Assembly: GCA_000434475.1 (NCBI GenBank)
Contig: FR879562.1
Location: 1-11,160 of the forward strand
Length of the DNA stretch: 11,160 bases
Direction: 5' to 3'
Source: Dialister sp. CAG:486
GTDB taxonomy: Bacteria > Bacillota > Negativicutes > Veillonellales > Dialisteraceae
Position numbers and translations under genes: made by a program. Positions 5,136 through 11,160 of the stretch are shown here, piece after piece (the stretch's first letter is position 1; every line of letters begins with the position of its first letter). The notes under the pieces were generated by a model. That model saw only the letters and a program-made list of their open reading frames with translations, was not told where the DNA came from and did not search any database.

Positions 5136-6725
5136 ATGTTTAGAATTTTCATCACAGCAGACGTTGCCAAAGAAGCGAAAGAGATCCTGGAAAAAGAATT
5201 TATCGTCGACATTCAGCCGAATATGAAGGAAGAAGAGCTGTGCCAGGTGATCGGAGACTATGATGCCATCATCACAAGAAGCCAGACGAAGGTCACCAAG
5301 GCCGTCATCGATGCCGCCAAGAATCTGAAGGTCATCGGCCGCGCCGGTGTCGGCATCGACGGCATCGATATCGCCGAAGCCACCAAGAAGGGCATCACCG
5401 TCGTGAATACGCCGGAATCGAATACGATCGCAGCCTGCGAGCACACCATCGCCCTCATGCTCTCGATGACCCGTCATATCCCACAGGCGCACCAGTCCAT
5501 CATGGAAGGCCGCTGGGACAGAAAGAGCTTCACCGGCATCCAGCTCCTGAATAAGACTGTCGGCATCATCGGTGTCGGCCGCGTCGGCTCAAATGTGGCT
5601 AAACGCCTGCAGGCATTCAATATGAAAACCATCGGCTACGATCCCTATATCACCTTAGAGCGCGGCAAACAGCTCGGCGTCGAGCTTGTCGATCTGGACA
5701 CCCTTCTCAAAGAGTCCGACTACATCACCCTGCATACCCCGCTCACGGATGAGACACGTGGCATGATCGGAGAAAAAGAACTCGCTAAAATGAAAGACGG
5801 TGTCCGCCTTGTCAATGCGTCCCGCGGCGCCGTCGTCGATATCAAAGCACTCGCCGATGCACTGAAATCCGGCAAAGTGGCCGGAGCCGGCATCGACGTA
5901 TGGCCGAATGAACCGCTGAAGCCGGAAGAAAATCCATTCCTTGGCTTGACGAATGTCGCACTCACCCCGCACCTCGGTGCGTCCACGAAGGAAGCGCAGG
6001 CCGGCGTCGCCACTGACGTCGCTGTCGGCGTCGCGCAAGCGCTCCACGGTGAACCGGTCGCTACCGCAGTCAATGCTTCCCCGATCACGAAAGCTACTCT
6101 GCATGTCATCCAGCCGTACTTCAACCTCTGCGAACGCATGGGCAACATCGCCATCGATCTCGCAGGCGGCCGCATTTCCACTGTCAATATCGAATACACC
6201 GGTGAACTCACAGATACCGAGACCGCACCGCTCACCACGGCTGTCCTGAAGGGTCTCCTCTCGCCGGTCCTCCAGCAGACCGTCAACTTTGTCAACGCCC
6301 GCGGCATCGCAGAGGAACGCCACATCGATGTCCGTGAAGTGAAAGCGAAAAAAGGTCACTACTATACGAATACCATTTCCCTCACCATCGACACCGACAA
6401 GGGTACACACCGCATCACAGGCTCCCTCTTTGACCGCAAGGATGCCAAGATCGTCTCCCTCGACCATTTCCGCGTAGACTTCGAACCGAAGGGCTGCATC
6501 ATCATCGCTCCGCATGAAGACAAGCCGGGCATGATCGGTCAGGTCGCTTCCGTCCTTGGCAGTGCAGGCATCAATATCAACGGCATGCAGGTCGGCGCTT
6601 CCGCAGACAAGGGAACGAATGTGATGGCCGTCGCCGTCGATAAAGATATCCCGACTGCGGTCCTCCCTGCCCTCATGAATATCGATGGCATTCACGATGT
6701 GAAAGTCATTCATTGCGAACATTGA
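5136..6725 (+). CDS. serA: D-3-phosphoglycerate dehydrogenase
   Basis: NAD-dependent oxidation of 3-phosphoglycerate to 3-phosphohydroxypyruvate, the first and usually feedback-controlled step of serine synthesis. The 529-residue length matches the long SerA form (B. subtilis, Mycobacterium): split substrate domain (about 1-95 and 285-310), NAD domain (about 96-284), intervening ASB domain (about 315-450) and a C-terminal ACT domain (about 455-529), the usual serine-binding module. The nucleotide loop GVGRVG is at 146-151. Catalytic residues are R230 (NASRGAVVD), E259 (WPNEP) and H279 (TPHLGAST). AAGGAG lies about nine bases before the ATG. It lies about 310 bp after serC, with repeat copy B between. 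It lacks a visible promoter of its own, so it is probably co-transcribed and under the same T-box (inference). Confidence 0.97.
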   Translation: MFRIFITADVAKEAKEILEKEFIVDIQPNMKEEELCQVIGDYDAIITRSQTKVTKAVIDAAKNLKVIGRAGVGIDGIDIAEATKKGITVVNTPESNTIAACEHTIALMLSMTRHIPQAHQSIMEGRWDRKSFTGIQLLNKTVGIIGVGRVGSNVAKRLQAFNMKTIGYDPYITLERGKQLGVELVDLDTLLKESDYITLHTPLTDETRGMIGEKELAKMKDGVRLVNASRGAVVDIKALADALKSGKVAGAGIDVWPNEPLKPEENPFLGLTNVALTPHLGASTKEAQAGVATDVAVGVAQALHGEPVATAVNASPITKATLHVIQPYFNLCERMGNIAIDLAGGRISTVNIEYTGELTDTETAPLTTAVLKGLLSPVLQQTVNFVNARGIAEERHIDVREVKAKKGHYYTNTISLTIDTDKGTHRITGSLFDRKDAKIVSLDHFRVDFEPKGCIIIAPHEDKPGMIGQVASVLGSAGININGMQVGASADKGTNVMAVAVDKDIPTAVLPALMNIDGIHDVKVIHCEH

Positions 6726-6770
6726 TGGTTCCAAGTTCAGATGGATGGGTTTAGGTGGAAAGCAGGGATG

Positions 6771-6943
6771 AGTGACTTGTGACTGAAATTTCAGCTCATG
6801 ACATCACCACTATCTATACTCTGCGGCGCATTTCGTCATCCTGAGCGGCGGGAAACGTCGTATGTGAGAAGCCCGCTTAAAGAAAAGTGAGGACTCAGCC
6901 GAAGGATCTCGCCGCAATACCATTCCTAATTTCTCATTTCTAA
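6771..6943 (+). repeat. Composite intergenic repeat, copy C (long form)
   Basis: Two GTGACTN heptamers (6772-6785), core ATCACCACTATCTATACT, hairpin arms GCGGCG and CGCCGC, the same internal TTTCGTCATCCTGAGCGG...GAAGGATCT insert as copy B, then TTCCTAA, TTTCTCA and TTTCTAA (6923-6943). It lies between serA and the phosphatase gene and ends about 25 bases before that gene's ribosome binding site. Confidence 0.78.
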
Positions 6944-6983
6944 TTTTTCCAAACCCTTTACCCCTCAAAAAGGAGACTCTCTC

Positions 6984-7622
6984 ATGATCCGTATCATTCT
7001 TCTTCGCCACGGAGAGACTACGTGGAATATCGAAGGCCGCTACCAGGGACAGGAAGACACGCCGCTTTCTCCCCGCGGCATAGAGCAGGGAAAAGCGGCC
7101 GCGATCGCCCTCAAGGACATCCATATCGACCGCGCGATCTCCTCGCCCCTCTCCCGCTCTCACGACACCTGCCGCTTCGCTGCGGACTACCATCACCTTC
7201 CCGTCGCCAAAGACCCACGCCTCACGGAGATCAGCCACGGCCTGTGGGAAGGCATCCATGCTGATGAGATCGAAGCGCGCTATCCGGAAGAATTTCAGCT
7301 CTGGCACACCCACCCTGAACGCGTGCAGATGCCCGAGGGGGAAAATCTCGAAGACGTCAGAAAACGCGCCCGTGAAGCCTTCGATGAATATGCCAGAAGC
7401 TATGATGGTGAGACTGTCCTCGTCTGCGCGCACGACGCCGTGAACAAAGCGATCCTCTGTGACCTGCTGGAGCTTCCTATGAGCCACTTCTGGCAGATCA
7501 AACAGGACAATGCCTGCATCAACGTCATCGAGTGTGACCACGGCATCTGGCGTCTCGTCACCTTGAATGCCACGACCCATCTGGGCTACCTCGTCAGCGG
7601 CATCGAGCAGAAGGGGCTATAG
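6984..7622 (+). CDS. Histidine phosphatase family protein, probable phosphoserine phosphatase
   Basis: A 212-residue member of the histidine phosphatase (phosphoglycerate-mutase-like) superfamily. LLRHGETTWN gives R8 and the phospho-accepting H9, with GRYQGQEDTPLS at 18-29, R58 in SPLSRSHDT, E82 in LTEISHGLWEG and H150 in VCAHD. All catalytic positions are present. Family sequence alone allows phosphoglycerate mutase, alpha-ribazole phosphatase (CobC) or metal-independent phosphoserine phosphatase. Its place after serC and serA, with no serB nearby, favours phosphoserine phosphatase, the last step to serine. Its length is close to the Hydrogenobacter enzyme PspA (about 211 residues). H85 after E82 resembles the histidine I recall as substrate-contacting in that enzyme; this memory needs checking. 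AAAAAGGAG precedes the ATG by about eight bases. Family membership is near certain, the substrate is inferred. Confidence 0.85.
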   Translation: MIRIILLRHGETTWNIEGRYQGQEDTPLSPRGIEQGKAAAIALKDIHIDRAISSPLSRSHDTCRFAADYHHLPVAKDPRLTEISHGLWEGIHADEIEARYPEEFQLWHTHPERVQMPEGENLEDVRKRAREAFDEYARSYDGETVLVCAHDAVNKAILCDLLELPMSHFWQIKQDNACINVIECDHGIWRLVTLNATTHLGYLVSGIEQKGL

Positions 7623-7652
7623 TGATGGTTCCGGTCGTCGGGTTCAGGGGTT

Positions 7653-7819
7653 CTAGGGAAACGCTGATTCAATCGCAGAGTCAGACTTTACAAGAATTTT
7701 TATACATAGCTTCGTCATAACCTTCCTTAAATAGCTCGCTATTCGCGTCAGGTTATTCCTCGCTATGCATAAAAATTCAAGAGTAAAATCTAACAACGAT
7801 TTAATCAGTGTTTCCTTAG
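7653..7819 (+). mobile_element. MITE-like palindromic element, copy 2
   Basis: A 167-bp near-identical copy of 2864-3031 in inverted orientation, differing at about four positions, one of them in the right end (GTTTCCTTAG). It has no ORF. A TA flanks each end. It sits 31 bp after the phosphatase stop codon, so the two copies bracket the T-box, serC, serA and phosphatase genes. Confidence 0.87.
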
Positions 7820-7826
7820 AAATCTC

Positions 7827-8050
7827 AATGACTTGTGACTAAGAGTCTAGGAGACATCACTTGAGACGCATTTCCCCACTCTCTTTCATGCCGCCAGTGC
7901 CCTATCCGCCCCTTCTGGGCACCTTCCCCTCGAGGGGAAGGCTGACGATACGAGGGAACCTGCTATCAAGAGCCCTTCGGGCATCGCCAGTATGTATACT
8001 TCGCGGCGCTTCCATATTTTATGCGCCGCACCACCATTTCTCATTTCTCA
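7827..8050 (+). repeat. Composite intergenic repeat, copy D (short form)
   Basis: Two degenerate TGACTTG/TGACTAA heptamers start it at about 7829. The core GCATCGCCAGTATGTATACTT is at 7981-8001, then hairpin GCGGCGC...GCGCCGC with a short TTCCATATTTTAT loop, CACCACC, and two TTTCTCA heptamers (8037-8050). Unlike the other copies, about 130 bp with a different palindrome (7922-7941) separates the 5' heptamers from the core. Reading frames here have no ribosome binding site. Confidence 0.75.
7922..7941. repeat. Perfect 20-bp palindrome
   Basis: CCTTCCCCTCGAGGGGAAGG reads the same on both strands. It sits in sequence (CCCCTTCTGGGCA before it) that looks like a dispersed palindromic repeat I associate with gut Bacillota genomes. 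No T run follows, so it is not a standard terminator. Confidence 0.7.
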
Positions 8051-8113
8051 TTCGAGCAAAGCTTTCATCCGCCATCCATGGGCGAGGCGCCCACGAGCTA
8101 ACCCCGCCCCCTC

Positions 8114-8140
8114 AAACCGCAGCGAAAGCTGCGGTTTTTC
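8114..8140 (+). terminator. Terminator upstream of the transaldolase gene
   Basis: Stem AAACCGCAGC with loop GAAA pairs with GCTGCGGTTT, and the T run continues. The A run on the other side makes it weakly bidirectional. It closes transcription from the serine locus just before the next promoter. Confidence 0.9.
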
Positions 8141-8168
8141 TTGACTTTCTTCTGAAATAGTGTAATAT
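8141..8168 (+). promoter_or_regulatory. Probable transaldolase promoter
   Basis: TTGACT at 8141-8146 and TAATAT at 8163-8168 with a 16-base spacer, starting right after the terminator T run. The leader to the ATG would be about 60 bases. The -10 is imperfect. Confidence 0.55.
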
Positions 8169-8232
8169 GTAGGAAGCATTAAAAAGTGTATACTTATTAG
8201 CGAGGCACAAGCGCTCGCAGAAGGAGAATCAC

Positions 8233-8880
8233 ATGGAATTTTTTATCGATACCGCTGATGTGGAAGCCATCCGCAAAGCCAATGATATGGGATTTATTTC
8301 CGGCGTCACCACGAATCCGTCTCTGATCGCCAAGGAAGGCAAAGACTTCCACGCCACCATCAAAGAGATCGCCTCTATCGTGGATGGCCCGATCTCCGCA
8401 GAAGTCCTCGCCGATGATGCGGAAGGCATGATCGCAGAAGGCAAAGTCCTCGCTGCCCTTGACCCGCATGTCGTCGTCAAGATCCCGATGACCGCAGAAG
8501 GCATGAAAGCGGTGAAAGGCCTCGCAAAAGCCGGTATCCGCACCAATGTCACCCTGATCTTCTCTGCCAATCAGGCTCTGCTCGCTGCGCGCGCCGGTGC
8601 TTCCTTCGTTTCCCCCTTCGTCGGCCGCATCGATGACATCGGATGGGACGGCGTCGAACTGATCCAGACCATCTCCGAGATCTTCGAGCTTCACGGCATC
8701 GAGACGAAGATCATCGCTGCCTCCATCAGAAAGCCGCAGCACATCACCCAGTGCGCTCTCGCCGGTGCTGACATCGCGACCGTCCCCTTCCAGGTCCTCA
8801 TGGATGCGATGAAGCACCCGCTGACAGACAACGGCATTGCCCGCTTCAAGGCTGACTGGGCTGCCGCTCACATGAAATAA
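8233..8880 (+). CDS. tal: Transaldolase (small, MipB/TalC-like)
   Basis: Cytoplasmic class I aldolase-fold enzyme of the pentose phosphate pathway, moving a dihydroxyacetone unit between sugar phosphates. The 215 residues fit the small transaldolase/fructose-6-phosphate aldolase subfamily. Visible: FFIDTAD at the start (D6), [13 protein letters not shown] at 24-36, Schiff-base lysine K83 in [14 protein letters not shown] at 105-111, [14 protein letters not shown] at 122-135, and ATVPFQV near 182-188. Two positions separate the activities as I recall them: E57 (SAEVLADD), where the aldolase FSA has glutamine, and F129 (SPFVGR), where FSA has tyrosine. Both point to true transaldolase. AGAAGGAG lies a few bases before the ATG. 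It has its own promoter and terminator, so it is monocistronic. Confidence 0.93.
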   Translation: MEFFIDTADVEAIRKANDMGFISGVTTNPSLIAKEGKDFHATIKEIASIVDGPISAEVLADDAEGMIAEGKVLAALDPHVVVKIPMTAEGMKAVKGLAKAGIRTNVTLIFSANQALLAARAGASFVSPFVGRIDDIGWDGVELIQTISEIFELHGIETKIIAASIRKPQHITQCALAGADIATVPFQVLMDAMKHPLTDNGIARFKADWAAAHMK

Positions 8881-8904
8881 TTGAGGATTTCGGTTATAAT
8901 AGCA

Positions 8905-8932
8905 GGAGTTGCCAAGAGGCAGCTCCTTTTTT
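8905..8932 (+). terminator. Transaldolase terminator
   Basis: Stem GGAGTTGCC/GGCAGCTCC (one G-U pair), loop AAGA, then TTTTTT, 25 bases after the transaldolase stop. A TATAAT at 8895-8900 lies directly upstream but has no matching -35. Confidence 0.9.
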
Positions 8933-8986
8933 CCTAGTCTTTTTACTGGTCTGAACCAGCAAGCATTTTTCAAATATACGATCCCT

Positions 8987-10324
8987 ATGTCTATCAATCT
9001 TTCTCATCTCAAAAAGCTGATCGCGACAATGATCCCGATCCTGATCGCCCAAGTCTCCACCGTGGGCATGAACTTCATGGACTCGACCATGTCCGGTCAC
9101 GTCAGTGCAAACGATCTGGCTGGCGTCTCCATCGGCGCCAGTCTCTTCCTTCCCATCCAGACGACCGCGATGGGACTTCTCACCGCTGCGACACCGATGG
9201 CCGCACAGCTCATGGGGAAGAAAGAAAAGGAGAGCATCCCGATGATCATCCGCACGGGACTCTACCTCGCACTCCTGCTCTCTTTCCTTTTCGCCCTTCT
9301 CTACTACCTCCTCATCGATACGGTCCTCGAAGGGCTCTCCCTTGCCCCCGCAGTTTCCTCCATCGCCAAGGACTACATGCTCGCGCTTGTGGGCGCATTC
9401 CTTTTTGAAATGCTCGCGATGCCGCTGCGCTCACTGACCGACACTGTGGGAGCGACGACGATCTCCATGCGTCTCTTCCTCCTCGCCCTCCCGGTGAACG
9501 GCCTTCTGAACTACGCCTTCATCTTCGGGAAATGGGGAGCTCCCGCCCTAGGCGGTGTCGGAGCCGGCATTGCGACTCTTCTGACCTACGTCTTTCTCAT
9601 CCTGCTCTTTCTTGCTGTCATCCTGTCTCATAAGCCATTCATGGGCCGCGCGCTCTTTTCCTCACCGGAAAGCCGCCTCTTCGTCTGGAAAGAGTACATG
9701 GCACTCGGCATCCCGAATGCGCTCGGTGTCTTCATGGAAACGAGCCTCTTCGGCTTCATCATCGTATTCATCACGAAATTCGGCACAGAAACCATCGCGG
9801 CGCATCAGGCAGCGCTCAATTTCTCCGGTATCATCTACATGATCCCCATGAGCTGCTCCATGGCGATGACCATCCTCGTCGGCTACGAGGTCGGAGCGCG
9901 CCGCTATGACCTTGCCCGCGAATACTCCCGGCTGGGGCTCCTCACCACACTCACCGGCGCAGCCATCACCATCACCGCGACGCTCCTTTTCCGGAAGGAG
10001 ATCATTTCTCTCTACAGCACGGATCCTGCCGTCATTGCGCTTGGCAGCCTCTTTCTTGTCTACTGCGCCGGATGGCAGCTCTTCGATGACATTGCAGCTC
10101 CCATCCAGGGGATCCTGCGCGGCTATAAGGACGCGAAAGTCCCCTTCTTCCTCATGCTCATCGCCTACTGGTTCGTCTGCTTTCCCTCCGGTCTTTTCTT
10201 CGACTACGTCCTCTCCCACGGTCCCGAGTCCTACTGGCAGTGCATCGACCTTGGTGTCGGCACCTCGGCCCTGCTCCTCATGGGACGGCTGTGGTGGATA
10301 GAGAGGAAAGTGACTAGGGATTAG
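8987..10324 (+). CDS. MATE family multidrug efflux transporter (NorM-like)
   Basis: A 445-residue inner-membrane antiporter of the MATE family, expected to export cationic drugs or metabolites in exchange for Na+ or H+. Hydrophobic segments are spread along the protein as expected for 12 helices. It opens LKKLIATMIPILIAQVSTVG and has the NorM-type NFMDSTMSGHVSANDLAGVSIG stretch. D32, E251 and D367 each lie four residues before D36, E255 and D371, the cation-site residues I recall for Vibrio NorM. I start at the ATG at 8987 because the family N-terminus begins there. The frame is open back to a TTG at 8909, but that stretch is the transaldolase terminator. No ribosome binding site precedes the ATG, which is odd here. 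The last codons and stop lie in GTGACTAGGGATTAG, the dispersed repeat sequence, so the C-terminal tail may be repeat-derived. Confidence 0.93.
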   Translation: MSINLSHLKKLIATMIPILIAQVSTVGMNFMDSTMSGHVSANDLAGVSIGASLFLPIQTTAMGLLTAATPMAAQLMGKKEKESIPMIIRTGLYLALLLSFLFALLYYLLIDTVLEGLSLAPAVSSIAKDYMLALVGAFLFEMLAMPLRSLTDTVGATTISMRLFLLALPVNGLLNYAFIFGKWGAPALGGVGAGIATLLTYVFLILLFLAVILSHKPFMGRALFSSPESRLFVWKEYMALGIPNALGVFMETSLFGFIIVFITKFGTETIAAHQAALNFSGIIYMIPMSCSMAMTILVGYEVGARRYDLAREYSRLGLLTTLTGAAITITATLLFRKEIISLYSTDPAVIALGSLFLVYCAGWQLFDDIAAPIQGILRGYKDAKVPFFLMLIAYWFVCFPSGLFFDYVLSHGPESYWQCIDLGVGTSALLLMGRLWWIERKVTRD

Positions 10325-10354
10325 GACTCTGCGCTTGAATCAGTGTTTCCCTAG
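10325..10354 (+). mobile_element. MITE end fragment
   Basis: GACTCTGCGCTTGAATCAGT and on to GTTTCCCTAG matches the right end of the 2864-3031 element (3002-3031) with about two differences. The rest of the element is missing. A CTAGGGA at 10314-10320, like the left end, lies just inside the MATE gene, so this may be an internally deleted copy abutting the stop codon. Confidence 0.7.
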
Positions 10355-10362
10355 TCCTGTCC

Positions 10363-10402
10363 CCTCCTTTGGTGCTACAATAGTATCAAAGGAGGTCTTT
10401 TT
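10363..10402 (+). terminator. Hairpin with T run overlapping the next gene's RBS
   Basis: CCTCCTTTG (10363-10371) pairs perfectly with CAAAGGAGG (10387-10395) across a 15-base loop, followed by TCTTTTT and then ATG. It fits a rho-independent terminator for the MATE transcript. The 3' arm is also the ribosome binding site of the secreted-protein gene. Confidence 0.75.
10373..10381 (+). promoter_or_regulatory. Extended -10 promoter inside the hairpin loop
   Basis: TGCTACAAT is an extended -10 element. No good -35 is seen 17 bases upstream. A start near 10388 would leave out the 5' arm of the hairpin and free the AAAGGAGG site for ribosomes. Confidence 0.55.
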
Positions 10403-11017
10403 ATGAAACGAATTTCTCTTTTACTCCTGTCCCTCATCTTCTGCCTCAGCGTCCTTGTTCCCGCGAAGGCGGCCGATCCGGCTGTGAATCGAAGTCTGGG
10501 ATACTTCGAAAATACACGCACCGTGCTCCTGCTACGGGCGCGATACAGAAGCGGTGAGGAAGCCGCTGCCTACGTGAACCGCGAAATGGAAAGGATCTTC
10601 CGCTATCCGTATTACCGCACCCTGGATCCGAGCGCGTACGAGGCTGACCTCTACTCGACCTCCCAGATGAAGGAGCTTGCTGAAAAAGCAAATGCAGACA
10701 TCGTCGTCATGCCTGTCATCACGGAGTGGCGGCAGGTCGTCTATCACCGCTCCTTGTTCTGCGACGCTGATGACATCGTAGAGACACGCGCCGTCTTCGA
10801 TATCTATTCCTATAAGAAAGGGGAGCCGTCCGTCCGCGATGACCGCGCGACCTACTGGAACAGCGAAGAGGAGGGCACCGTCAGAAATCGCTATATCTTC
10901 GATGACCTCATGCAGGATATCCTGAAGACCTTCCCCTACCGCCGCGTACCGACGGATATCGCAAGAAATCTCACCGGTGATCCCGATCGAACCCCGCTCG
11001 CAGAGATTGAAAAATAG
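10403..11017 (+). CDS. Secreted protein of unknown function
   Basis: I do not recognise this 204-residue protein. It has a clear Sec signal peptide: MKR, a hydrophobic stretch to about residue 19, and a likely signal peptidase I site after VPAKA (23/24). The C14 in the hydrophobic part does not sit in a lipobox, so it is probably not a lipoprotein. The mature part is about 180 residues, soluble and rich in charged and aromatic residues. Landmarks are RYPYYRTLDPSAYE (67-80), a predicted helix at 84-97, ADIVVMPVITEWRQVVYH (98-115), probably a beta strand pair, and FDDLMQDILKTFPYRR (166-181). The pattern 'small domain, then ADIVVMPVI' loosely resembles envelope proteins that respond to nucleotide- or metal-like ligands, but this is no assignment. 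Strong AAAGGAGG eight bases before ATG, embedded in a hairpin. No terminator is visible after the stop. Confidence 0.8.
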   Translation: MKRISLLLLSLIFCLSVLVPAKAADPAVNRSLGYFENTRTVLLLRARYRSGEEAAAYVNREMERIFRYPYYRTLDPSAYEADLYSTSQMKELAEKANADIVVMPVITEWRQVVYHRSLFCDADDIVETRAVFDIYSYKKGEPSVRDDRATYWNSEEEGTVRNRYIFDDLMQDILKTFPYRRVPTDIARNLTGDPDRTPLAEIEK

Positions 11018-11080
11018 ATCGCACTCTGATGGAGCCAAGATGAGCCCATGGGACGCTAAGCCTGCGCCCCAACAAAAACA

Positions 11081-11113
11081 GGCGATGTGAAATAACGATC
11101 ATCTCATTTTCGC
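11081..11113 (-). repeat. Right arm of the 33-bp inverted repeat
   Basis: Exact reverse complement of positions 3-35. The block AAAACAGGCGATGT, which runs into this arm (11075-11088), also occurs at 2848-2861 upstream of larA, where it ends three bases before the MITE. The rest of the window to 11160 shows no gene I can support. Confidence 0.85.
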
Positions 11114-11160
11114 TTTCAATCTGCCGCGGGGGACTTGCAGCTCTCATAGGAGTGACCGGG

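Noticed and set aside
5655..6734. 359-codon minus-strand ORF
   Set aside because: Antisense shadow of serA, caused by biased codon use.
7861..8160. 99-codon ORF before the transaldolase
   Set aside because: It has no ATG or ribosome binding site, and it runs through a palindrome, repeat copy D and a terminator.

Overview
The window looks like chromosome of a low-to-mid-GC member of the Bacillota (Firmicutes). The evidence is a T-box leader, strong AGGAG ribosome binding sites, near-consensus sigma-A type promoters, CCA-encoded tRNA genes and classic hairpin-plus-T-run terminators. A NorM-type MATE pump, LarA, dense intergenic repeats and a signal-peptide protein would suit a gut Negativicutes (Dialister/Megasphaera-like), but that placement is an impression, not a proof. 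No phage, CRISPR or defence genes are present.

Layout. 1-367: left arm of a 33-bp inverted repeat whose partner lies at 11081-11113, then three tandem promoters. 368-867: six intact tRNA genes (Gly-GCC, Asn-GTT, Gln-CTG, Lys-TTT, Glu-TTC, Val-TAC). 871-1317: a broken tRNA-Asp and a degenerate three-copy tandem array built from the 3' end of tRNA-Val plus a terminator hairpin. 1332-1495: tRNA-Ala(CGC) with its own promoter and a two-way terminator shared with convergent larA. 1549-2796 (minus): LarA-family nickel enzyme. 2864-3031: a 168-bp MITE-like element. 3131-3316: first copy of a composite intergenic repeat. 3392-3735: promoter and T-box leader with serine specifier UCC and two successive T-box/terminator modules. 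3752-7622: serC, serA and a histidine-phosphatase-family gene, all plus strand and separated by copies of the composite repeat. 7653-7819: second MITE copy, inverted relative to the first. 8233-8880: small transaldolase. 8987-10324: MATE efflux pump. 10403-11017: secreted protein of unknown function.

How the genes work together. serA, serC and the histidine-family phosphatase could make up the whole phosphorylated pathway from 3-phosphoglycerate to serine. The phosphatase would stand in for SerB, as the metal-independent phosphoserine phosphatases do. The T-box would switch the locus on when uncharged tRNA-Ser accumulates. The other genes (larA, transaldolase, MATE, secreted protein) look independently transcribed.

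The most unusual content is non-coding: the partly duplicated T-box, the tRNA-Val-end/terminator array with covarying hairpins, a four-copy composite element carrying two different heptamer arrays around a hairpin core, a MITE pair bracketing the serine locus, and a hairpin holding a promoter in its loop and a ribosome binding site in its stem.
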